Source: Blastococcus sp. MG754426 (lineage in GTDB: Bacteria > Actinomycetota > Actinomycetes > Mycobacteriales > Geodermatophilaceae). Taken from it: 32,748 nt of DNA. Of this stretch, positions 1-6,088 are shown in pieces. Position numbers and translations under genes: made by a program. The DNA lies in NCBI RefSeq assembly GCF_021699055.1, contig NZ_SSXC01000045.1:1-32748 (forward strand), written 5' to 3'. The notes under the pieces were generated by a model, which was not told where the DNA came from, made no database searches, and worked only from the letters and a program-made list of their open reading frames with translations. Positions within the stretch are counted from its first letter, which is position 1, and each line of letters opens with the position of its first letter.

Positions 1-52
1 CGCCGATGGTACTGCCCTGGAGACGGGGTGGGAGAGTAGGACGCCGCCGGAC
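1..52 (+). rRNA. rrf: 5S ribosomal RNA, 3' end (partial)
   Basis: The first ~52 bases match the 3' half of an actinobacterial 5S rRNA: the CGCCGATGGTACTGCCCTG segment, then GGGAGAGTAGGACGCCGCCG and a terminal GGACA. The 5' half, and presumably the 16S and 23S genes of the operon, lie before the window. The exact 3' end is uncertain by a few bases. A strong terminator follows 9 bases later, as expected for the last gene of an rRNA operon. Confidence 0.9.
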
Positions 53-60
53 AACCATTC

Positions 61-96
61 ACGAAGGGCCCCAGCCACCAGGCTGGGGCCCTTCGT
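61..96 (+). terminator. Terminator of the rRNA operon
   Basis: A perfect 16-bp inverted repeat (61-76 with 81-96; left arm ACGAAGGGCCCCAGCC) closes a 4-base ACCA loop directly behind the 5S rRNA. There is only a weak T-rich tail (CGTT). The length and perfection of the stem and its place after 5S make a transcription terminator the clear reading. Confidence 0.9.
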
Positions 97-586
97 CGTT
101 CGCACGACCGGGAACCGCGGCCGGCTTGCCGGCGTCGTCGCTCGTGATGGCCCGACGAGCGGCCGGGCAGGCGACTCCCCGGGGTCCCAGCCCCCCGCCC
201 GGGGGCTTCGCGTCGTCGACCACTCGTCCCGTCGTCCGCGGTGGCCACTGGGCCGCTGTTCCGACACGTGACGGAACAGCGGCCAGGGGGCACGCGGCAG
301 CGCCCGGGCCAGGAGAGGTCGGCGACGGCCACCGCGAGGAGCAGTGGCATGCCCGCGACCGGCCATCGACCCAGCGGGCCCGGGGCTCGGGCGCCGTCAC
401 GAGGACGGCGAGGTCACCGGCGGACCAGCACCGGATCCCATCCCGCCCGTGGTCTGCTGCACCCCGGCCAGCAGGGGGAGCGCGCTCCCGCAGCCGATCG
501 CCTGGGCGACCCTCCACCGGTGGGCGTTCCGGGACGCGCCAGGCCGCGCACGGCGGGCCGGGTAGGTGGGCGACGAAGTGCCGGCG
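97..586. other. Gene-poor stretch with two further hairpins
   Basis: I find no convincing gene in these 490 bases. The open frames here have arginine- and proline-rich shadow translations, no good ribosome site and no recognisable domain. Two stem-loops are visible. The first is 189-195 with 201-207 (AGCCCCC / GGGGGCT). The second is a 13-bp perfect stem, 251-263 with 272-284 (left arm GGCCGCTGTTCCG), around the loop ACACGTGA, extendable with one bulge. Either may be an extra terminator or a decayed repeat. No tRNA was recognised. Confidence 0.5.
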
Positions 587-1702
587 TCAGAGCGCGGCGG
601 CGAGCGCCTCCAGGTCCTCGACCGTGGCGTCCAGGTGCGGGGAGATCCGCAGCACCGGTCCGGTCATCTCGCCGGGGGCGCGCTCCGGCCCGAACGCGCT
701 GACCACGATGCCGTGCTCGGTCAGCAGCCGGGCGCGGGTGGCGACGACGTCGACACCGTCGGGCGGGTGCAGCGTGGTGGTGGCCGTCGGCTCGTCGGTG
801 GGTTCCACGACCTGCCAGCCGGACACGCCGCCCAGGAGCTCGCGGGTGGCCCGGCCGAGCCCGGCCAGCCGCGTGCGCACGTGGTCGGGCCCGGCGGCCA
901 GGTGCTCGCCGACGGCGACGACGAGCCCGATCCGGCCGGCCACGTGCGCCTCCCCCGACTCGAAGGCGCGCATCGGCGGCACGCCCTCCGGCTCGGGGAG
1001 CACCGGCACCAGCTGCGCGGCGACCTGCGGGCGGGCCATCAGCACCCCGACGCCGCGCGGCCCGGCGAGCCACTTGCGCGAGGTGCCGTAGACGACGTCG
1101 GCGCCCAGGTCGACGTCGACGTGCCCCAGGGACTGCGCGGCGTCCAGGACCAGCGGGACCCCGGCCGCGCGGCACAGCGCCGCGACCTCCCGCGCCGGCT
1201 GCACGAGCCCCCGGTGGCTGGCGACGTGCGTCAGGTGCACCACCCGTGGCGGATCGGTGGCCAGCAGCCGCTCCACGCGGTCGAGGTCGGCCCGCCCCAG
1301 GCCGTCGACCGGCAGCGGCTCGGGCCGCAGCCCCGCAGCGCGCAGCTGCGCGACGTTCGGGGCGAACTCCCCGGGCAGGCAGGCCACCCGCGAGCCGGCC
1401 GGCAGCCGCCAGCCGCTCAGCAGGGCGACCAGCGCGGCCTGGGCGGACTCCACGAAGGCGACGTCGGCAGCGGCCATGCCGGCCAGCCCGCCGAGGACCG
1501 AGCGCCCCTGCTGCAGCAGGTCGTCGGCGGTCGCCTCGGCGACGTACCCGCCCAGCTCCGCCTCGTGCCGGGCGTGGTGCGCCGTCGCCTCCAGCACGCG
1601 GTGGCTCTGCCGGCTGCACGCGGCGCTGTCCAGGTGCCGGCCCGCGGGTCGCGGCCGGGCCTTCCGCCAGTGGGCGCCCAGCTCCTCGCCGGGGGGCGTC
1701 AC
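587..1702 (-). CDS. egtE: Hercynylcysteine sulfoxide lyase-like PLP enzyme (EgtE family)
   Basis: This 371-residue class V aminotransferase-fold protein probably catalyses the last step of ergothioneine synthesis, the C-S cleavage of hercynylcysteine sulfoxide, in the cytosol. The N-terminal signature HLDSAACSRQSHRVLEA followed by EAELGGYVAE is characteristic of EgtE. The cofactor aspartate is in VLDAAQ (D187), and the Schiff-base lysine is K210 in GTSRKWLAGPRGVG. Length fits the family. The start is GTG at 1702 with no clear ribosome site, so the N-terminus is less certain than the body. It lies 64 bases downstream of the anti-sigma gene on the same strand and may be cotranscribed. No egtA, egtB, egtC or egtD gene is in the window. 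A general cysteine desulfurase-like enzyme is the alternative. Confidence 0.8.
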   Translation of the reverse strand: MTPPGEELGAHWRKARPRPAGRHLDSAACSRQSHRVLEATAHHARHEAELGGYVAEATADDLLQQGRSVLGGLAGMAAADVAFVESAQAALVALLSGWRLPAGSRVACLPGEFAPNVAQLRAAGLRPEPLPVDGLGRADLDRVERLLATDPPRVVHLTHVASHRGLVQPAREVAALCRAAGVPLVLDAAQSLGHVDVDLGADVVYGTSRKWLAGPRGVGVLMARPQVAAQLVPVLPEPEGVPPMRAFESGEAHVAGRIGLVVAVGEHLAAGPDHVRTRLAGLGRATRELLGGVSGWQVVEPTDEPTATTTLHPPDGVDVVATRARLLTEHGIVVSAFGPERAPGEMTGPVLRISPHLDATVEDLEALAAAL

Positions 1703-1766
1703 GCGTCCGGCCCGGTGCAGGGGTCCGCCGGGAGCTCGCGGGTGGTCGGGGGCACGGGGTCCTTCT

Positions 1767-2516
1767 TCAGCTCTCGATCTGGCCCCGGGCCACGGAGACC
1801 CCCGAGTGCGTCGGGTCGCCGTCCAGGGGCTCGACCGAGACGTCGACGATCGGGTACGCCGCCAGGTCCAGCCCGGCCGGCAGCTCGAAGGTCTGGGTCC
1901 CCGGACGCAGGACCCCCAGCGGCACCATGTCGACGACGCCCGGCTCGATCAGCCAGATCTCGTAGTACGCGTCCTCGACCGGGGGCGCGTCGAGGTCGAC
2001 CTCGAGGGCGCGCGAGCCGTCCGGGCGGACGACGACCTCCGCCCGGCCCGAGGCCGGCTCGCCGTCGAGCGGCTCGAGGGCCACGGTGGTGAGCGGTTCG
2101 AGCGAGTCCTCGCCCTGCAGCAGCGCCACGGCACCGGCACCCACGACGGCACCGGTGATCGCGGCGGCCGCCACCAGCACCACCGTGCGGCGGCTGCGGC
2201 GCAGCGGCAGCACCTGGCCGCCGGCCGCGGCCGGGGCGGTCACCGCCGGAGCGGCGGGTTCGGCGTCGGACGCGGTGCCACCCGGCGTCGCCTGCACCCC
2301 GGTGGCCGCCGCGATGCCGGCCCACACCGAGGCGGGCGGCGCCACGGGCGGCCCCGGCTCGGCGAACTCGGGGACGGCGACGGCGTCGACGGCCCGCTGG
2401 AGCGCCGCGACCTCGGCCCGGCACTCGGCGCACGAGCCGAGGTGGGCGGCGTCGTCGGCCGGGAGCGGCTCGCGCAGCGCCGCCAGGGCGAGCTGCTCAG
2501 GCTGGCAGTGCGGCAC
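1767..2516 (-). CDS. rskA: Anti-sigma factor, RskA type
   Basis: A 249-residue single-pass membrane protein that should bind and silence the sigma factor encoded just upstream. The N-terminus has the zinc-binding anti-sigma motif (H25, C29, C32 in HLGSCAEC). A Pro/Ala-rich linker leads to one membrane helix at about 111-133. The extracytoplasmic part (about 140-249) has the RskA C-terminal pattern, including YYEIWLIEPG and a SVEPLDGDPTHSG segment. The GTG start at 2516 has a GGAGG site 6 bases upstream and overlaps the sigma gene by 20 bases, so translation is likely coupled. By analogy with mycobacterial RskA, regulated proteolysis would release the sigma factor. The family is clear; the exact partner is inferred from overlap. 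Confidence 0.9.
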   Translation of the reverse strand: MPHCQPEQLALAALREPLPADDAAHLGSCAECRAEVAALQRAVDAVAVPEFAEPGPPVAPPASVWAGIAAATGVQATPGGTASDAEPAAPAVTAPAAAGGQVLPLRRSRRTVVLVAAAAITGAVVGAGAVALLQGEDSLEPLTTVALEPLDGEPASGRAEVVVRPDGSRALEVDLDAPPVEDAYYEIWLIEPGVVDMVPLGVLRPGTQTFELPAGLDLAAYPIVDVSVEPLDGDPTHSGVSVARGQIES

Positions 2517-3147
2517 CGTCCACCTCCAATCGGGTCCTCAGGCGTTCGAGCGTGCGGCGGATGTGGGATTTCACCGTGCCCAGCGGGATCCCGGTGCGCT
2601 CCGCGATCTGGGCGTGGGTGAGATCGGCGAAGAACGCGAGCTCGATGATCCCGCGCTGGGGCTGGCCGAGGCGCTCGAGCTCGTCCAGCACGAGCATCCG
2701 GTCGGTCACAACGCTGTCGACCGGGGGCGTCGTCCCACCGGCCGGTGTGGCCTGCGCCTCGGAGACGGCGGCCTCGGCCTCGCGGCGCTGCCGGTCCCGC
2801 CGGGCCCAGGTGTCGGCGATCTTGTGGCGGCAGACGCCGACCAGCCAGGCCGGCAGCGGACCCTGCTCGGGGTTGTACCGGGCGCGGCCGGTCCAGGCGG
2901 AGATGAAGGTCTGCTGGGTGACGTCCTCGGCGTCGGGGCCGGGGCCGAAGGCGCGCACCGCCATGCCGTGCAGCTGCCCCGCCCACCGCGCGTAGGCGAG
3001 GGCGAGCGCCTGCTCGTCACCGGCGGCGAACCGGCGGCCCACCTCGGCGTCGTCCGGCTCCGCGGAGCCGTGCGGCACCGGAACGGGGTCGGGGTTCACG
3101 GTGCCGACGCTACCCAGCCGCGCAGCCCGGTCCAGCACCCCGGTCAC
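2497..3147 (-). CDS. sigK: ECF RNA polymerase sigma factor, SigK type
   Basis: A 216-residue extracytoplasmic-function sigma factor. Region 2 spans roughly 32-112 (RFAAGDEQALALAY, then GPDAEDVTQQTFISAW and WLVGVCRHKIADTWARR). Region 4 spans roughly 155-207, ending in a helix-turn-helix, GIPLGTVKSHIRRTLERLR. Pairing with an RskA-type anti-sigma supports the SigK group. The chosen GTG start (3147) overlaps the sortase stop as GTGA and has GGAGG 9 bases upstream. A second GTG at 3099 lies exactly 7 bases after a TAGCGT box and would give a leaderless 200-residue form that starts closer to the conserved domain. Either start could be the main one. The gene is third in a DUF4397-sortase-sigma-anti-sigma run. 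Confidence 0.9.
   Translation of the reverse strand: MTGVLDRAARLGSVGTVNPDPVPVPHGSAEPDDAEVGRRFAAGDEQALALAYARWAGQLHGMAVRAFGPGPDAEDVTQQTFISAWTGRARYNPEQGPLPAWLVGVCRHKIADTWARRDRQRREAEAAVSEAQATPAGGTTPPVDSVVTDRMLVLDELERLGQPQRGIIELAFFADLTHAQIAERTGIPLGTVKSHIRRTLERLRTRLEVDGAALPA
3107..3112 (-). promoter_or_regulatory. Candidate -10 box for a leaderless sigma transcript
   Basis: On the minus strand TAGCGT is followed by 7 bases and then GTG (3099), an in-frame start inside the sigma gene. The same TANNNT-N7-start geometry occurs at the photolyase and at the kinase starting at 21292. I see no convincing -35 box. This is a sequence match only. Confidence 0.4.
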
Positions 3148-3809
3148 GGCGTGGTGCCTCCAACGGGCTCGGCGACCACGACGACGTTGTCGCGGTAGCT
3201 GCGGAACTCGGGCAGGAACGGGCCGCCGCAGGTGATGACGACCAGCCGGGGCGGCCCGTCCCGGCGGAAGATCTCGTCGAGCGGGAGGACGTCCTTCTCG
3301 ACCACCTCGCGGGAGACCACGCGCCAGCGGGTGGTCCCGCCGGCGGCGTCGGTGACGGCGATCTCCTCACCCGGCTCGGCCGTCCGGAGGGGGAACAAGG
3401 CTCCGGGGCCCTGCTCGCGGTCGTCCACGTGGCCGGCGATCACGGAGTTCCCGGCCGCGCCGGGTTCCGGGCCGAAGCGGTACCAGCCGACGCGGTCGAC
3501 GTCCTCGGGCAGCGCCATCTGGCCGTCGCCGGCGATGCCCATGGGGTCCACCGGCGCCGTCACGCCGAGCCCGGGGACCTCCAGCCGCGCGGGCGGGGCG
3601 ATCTCGGGAGCCACCGTGGGGGCGGCGTCCCGGACGCTCACCTCCGGCAGCGTGGACGCCGGGGGCGCGGTGGTGGGGTCGGCGGGGCGCTCCAGCACCT
3701 GGTCGACCGGCGGACCCGCCGCCGCGTCCGGCCGGGACAGGGCCCACGCGGTCGGCGCACCGACGGCGAGGGCCAGCCCCAGCACGACGCTGGCGGCGGC
3801 GGGTCGCAC
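3144..3809 (-). CDS. Class F sortase
   Basis: A cysteine transpeptidase of about 221 residues that would cut a sorting signal and attach a protein to the cell surface. A signal or anchor helix lies at the N-terminus (VVLGLALAVGAPTAWAL), followed by a Pro/Ala-rich linker and the sortase domain. Catalytic residues are visible: His in NSVIAGHVD, Cys in VVITCGG and Arg in RSYRDNVVVV. Numbered from the ATG at 3815 these are H129, C196 and R208. GAGGAG sits 6 bases before GTG 3809 but directly abuts ATG 3815, so I chose 3809. The 46 residues further upstream in the open frame overlap the previous gene and look like shadow. The gene starts 25 bases after the DUF4397 stop, which suggests a dedicated enzyme-substrate pair. 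Confidence 0.88.
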   Translation of the reverse strand: MRPAAASVVLGLALAVGAPTAWALSRPDAAAGPPVDQVLERPADPTTAPPASTLPEVSVRDAAPTVAPEIAPPARLEVPGLGVTAPVDPMGIAGDGQMALPEDVDRVGWYRFGPEPGAAGNSVIAGHVDDREQGPGALFPLRTAEPGEEIAVTDAAGGTTRWRVVSREVVEKDVLPLDEIFRRDGPPRLVVITCGGPFLPEFRSYRDNVVVVAEPVGGTTP

Positions 3810-3834
3810 GGTCATCTCCTCGGGATGCCCGGGG

Positions 3835-4656
3835 TCAGCGCGAGGAACGAGCCAGCCGGAACGCACCGGCGGCGGCGAGGGCGACACCGGCGACGGCGGC
3901 GGCACCCACCGGCAGCGGCAGGCCGGAGTCGTCGGCCAGGCCGGCGCTCCCACCCGGGACGCCGGACGGCGCCGAGTGCTGACCGGAGATGCTCTGGACG
4001 GCCAGCTCGTAGCCGGCGTCCTCGGAGCCCCACGCGTAGACGATCGTCGTGGCGCCCTCGGCCAGGTCCAGGTCGGCCGGGCCGATGGCGACGGTGTCGG
4101 TGCCCGCGAGGACGACGTCGGCGTTGACCGTGCCGGCCGGGACGGTGAGCGACTCCTCGTTCGGGTTGCTCAGCCCGTCGACGACCACCTGGCCACCGGC
4201 CCGGACGTCCACGGCGGGCGCGGCCGCCACGTGGCGCACGGTGACGCGCGCCTGGCCGGCGGGGATGTCACCGACCTCGTTGACGAACGGGGTGAGCGCG
4301 GGCTCGCCGGCCTCCGTCAGGTGGGCCACCACGGTGGCGTTGGCCCCGGCCGGGACGCTGACGCCGTCGGCCGACAGCAGCGGGTCGCCCGAGCCGTCCG
4401 GCGCGTCGGCCGGGAACAGCGCCAGGTCGTAGGAGCCCGCGGGCAGCTCCAGCGGGTCGGTCAGGGTGCCCGGCTGGAAGTCGTCGATCAGCCGCTCGCC
4501 GTTGGCGTAGACGTCGACGGGCAGCTCCGGCACCCCGTGCAGGACGGACACCGTGGCGGTGTGGTTGTCGGCCAGGGCCGGGGTGGCGACCAGGACGAGG
4601 CCACCGGCGACGCCGAGGGCGCCGGCGGTGCGACCGAGGGTACGAACCGTGCTCAT
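3835..4656 (-). CDS. Secreted DUF4397-domain protein with C-terminal membrane anchor
   Basis: A 273-residue exported protein. A signal peptide ends near ALA-DN (residues 27-31). Two DUF4397-like repeats follow: one begins ATVSVLHGVPELPVDVYANG, the second RVTVRHVAAAPAVDVRAGG. The C-terminus is a Gly/Ser linker, then LPLPVG (about 246-251), a hydrophobic helix and the basic tail RLARSSR. This resembles a sorting signal without the usual LPxTG. The ATG at 4656 follows a GAGAGG site; the open frame upstream of it is arginine-rich shadow. It is the first gene of the sortase-sigma-anti-sigma run. The molecular function of DUF4397 is unknown; a role in the cell envelope is inferred. Confidence 0.88.
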   Translation of the reverse strand: MSTVRTLGRTAGALGVAGGLVLVATPALADNHTATVSVLHGVPELPVDVYANGERLIDDFQPGTLTDPLELPAGSYDLALFPADAPDGSGDPLLSADGVSVPAGANATVVAHLTEAGEPALTPFVNEVGDIPAGQARVTVRHVAAAPAVDVRAGGQVVVDGLSNPNEESLTVPAGTVNADVVLAGTDTVAIGPADLDLAEGATTIVYAWGSEDAGYELAVQSISGQHSAPSGVPGGSAGLADDSGLPLPVGAAAVAGVALAAAGAFRLARSSR

Positions 4657-4693
4657 GGTGTTTCCTCTCGTCGAAGGGGTCGTGCTGACAGGT

Positions 4694-4721
4694 CTTCGCC
4701 CCCCTGCGCGGATCCGGATGC
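4694..4721 (-). promoter_or_regulatory. Candidate SigK-type promoter of the DUF4397-sortase-sigma operon
   Basis: On the minus strand GCATCC (4716-4721) and GCGAAG (4694-4699) are separated by 16 bases. This resembles the mycobacterial SigK promoter (CCATCC, about 15-17 bases, CCGAAT), matching 5 of 6 and 4 of 6 positions. Transcription would start about 30 bases before the ATG. The CATCC half-site occurs three times in alternating orientation here (4716-4720, 4723-4727, 4736-4740), inside the near-palindrome 4722-4741. A self-regulated promoter is an inference. Confidence 0.4.
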
Positions 4722-4796
4722 ACATCCGCCCGGGTGGATGTCGCGGGATCGTCTGCCGGGGCTGCTGCCCGGCGACGAGGGCGGGAAGATGGCCCG

Positions 4797-5297
4797 GTGC
4801 CGGACCGGGATCGCGACGAGGAGGGGCGTGCCCGCAACGCCCGCCCGCGGGACGCCCTCGGGCGGCCCCTGCCGCGGGGAGCCGTGGGCGAGGAGCGTGC
4901 CCCCGAGGGGGTCGTCCGGGCCCCGGCGGTGGCGCTCGCCGAGGCGCAGCGCCTCCTGGACGCCGGCCGGCCGTTCCACGCCCACGAGGTGCTGGAGGAC
5001 GCGTGGAAGAGCGCCCCGGCGGAGGAGCGCGAGCTCTGGCGGGGACTGGCCCAGCTCGCCGTCGGCCTGACCCACGCCGCCCGGGGCAACGGCCGGGGCG
5101 CGACCACGCTGCTGGAGCGGGGCGCGGGCAGCATCGCCGGCTACGCGGCCGCACCGCCCCACGGGGTCGACGTCGACGGGCTGGTGGCGTGGGCCAGGGG
5201 CCTGGCCGCGGCCCCGGGCACGGGTGGTGACCCGGCCGCTGCCGCCCCCCGGCTGACCGGTTCGGCTGCGGGCGACCCGGGCACACCGCGAGGATGA
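4797..5297 (+). CDS. DUF309 domain protein
   Basis: A 166-residue cytosolic protein of unknown function. The N-terminal segment DRDEEGRARNARPRDALGRP and the core RLLDAGRPFHAHEVLEDAWK, then ELWRGLAQLAVGLTHAARGN, are the DUF309 signature, with the conserved HxHExLExxW pattern. I chose the GTG at 4797 because it begins just before the conserved N-terminus and has GGGAAG 8 bases upstream; the longer frame from 4734 adds an unconserved Arg/Gly-rich extension. Its stop overlaps the next gene's start (ATGA), so the two are probably cotranscribed. It diverges from the DUF4397 operon. Confidence 0.82.
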   Translation: MPDRDRDEEGRARNARPRDALGRPLPRGAVGEERAPEGVVRAPAVALAEAQRLLDAGRPFHAHEVLEDAWKSAPAEERELWRGLAQLAVGLTHAARGNGRGATTLLERGAGSIAGYAAAPPHGVDVDGLVAWARGLAAAPGTGGDPAAAAPRLTGSAAGDPGTPRG

Positions 5298-6082
5298 CGA
5301 CGGACGGAGCACGGCACGACGGCCTCCGGGCCGCGGCGGTCCTCGCCGCCGCGGTCGCGCAGGTCGTGGGCAGCCCGCTCGGCAGCGCGCTCGCCGGGCG
5401 CGGCGTCGGCGCGGTCAGCGACGAGACCGGCTCGCTGATCACCCCGGCCGGGTACGCCTTCAGCATCTGGGGCGTCATCTTCGCCGGGTCCCTGGCCTGG
5501 GCGGTCTACCAGGCGCTGCCGGCCCAGCGCGGCCGCACCCTCCACCGCCGGACCGGCTGGCCGCTGGCCGCGGCCTTCGCCGGGAACGCGGCCTGGGAGA
5601 TCGCCTTCCCCCTGGTCGGCGTCTCGGTTCCGCTGGTCCCGCTCGTGCTGCTGCTCTGCATCGTCGCGGCCACCGCGGTCGCGTGGGCACGGCTGCAGGA
5701 CCTCCCGGTCGAGGGGCTCGGGAGGGTGCTGCCGGCCGCGGTCACCGGCCTGCTGCTCGGCTGGGTGACCGTCGCGGCCGCGGTGAACGCCGGCCAGGCC
5801 GGTGTCGCGCTCGGTGCACCGGCGTCGGGCACCACCGCCCAGGTCTGGGCCGTGGTGGTGCTCGCGGTCGTCGCCCTGATCGCGTCGGCGCTGGTGCTGG
5901 CCGCGCGCGACGCCGCCGGTCCGTTCGCCCTGGCCGTCGTGTGGGGGCTGGTGGCCGTCGCGGTCGCCGGACCGCCGGCCCCGGTCGTGGTCGCCGCCCT
6001 CGCCGCCGCCTCCGCCGTGGCGGTCACGCTCGTGGTGCGCACCGTCGTCCACCGGGACCCCGTCAGCCTGCTCGTCGGCTGA
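5294..6082 (+). CDS. TspO/MBR-like tryptophan-rich membrane protein
   Basis: A 262-residue integral membrane protein with about seven hydrophobic segments. The motif ITPAGYAFSIWGVIFAGSLA and a nearby VYQALP resemble the TspO/MBR family, which binds tetrapyrroles and acts in oxidative or light stress in some bacteria. It is longer than canonical TspO (about 160 residues), so it belongs to a larger relative and ligand binding cannot be assumed. The ATG start overlaps the DUF309 stop by four bases. It converges on the photolyase with only 6 bases between the stop codons. Confidence 0.65.
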   Translation: MTTDGARHDGLRAAAVLAAAVAQVVGSPLGSALAGRGVGAVSDETGSLITPAGYAFSIWGVIFAGSLAWAVYQALPAQRGRTLHRRTGWPLAAAFAGNAAWEIAFPLVGVSVPLVPLVLLLCIVAATAVAWARLQDLPVEGLGRVLPAAVTGLLLGWVTVAAAVNAGQAGVALGAPASGTTAQVWAVVVLAVVALIASALVLAARDAAGPFALAVVWGLVAVAVAGPPAPVVVAALAAASAVAVTLVVRTVVHRDPVSLLVG

Positions 6083-6088
6083 CCCCCG

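Noticed and set aside
59..517. 152-codon minus-strand open frame downstream of EgtE
   Set aside because: It crosses the rRNA terminator, has no ribosome site or domain, and its composition is typical of shadow frames.
6..1091. Long plus-strand open frame over the rRNA end and the EgtE gene
   Set aside because: Arg/Pro/Ser-rich shadow translation that begins inside 5S rRNA and runs antisense to a well-supported enzyme.
4722..4741. Near-palindrome as a stand-alone terminator
   Set aside because: Short arms, and it lies upstream of two divergent starts rather than after a gene; a regulatory reading fits better.
5141..6052. Long minus-strand frame antisense to DUF309 and the TspO-like gene
   Set aside because: Low-complexity Arg/Gly/Asp/His translation without a recognisable domain; shadow of the real genes.
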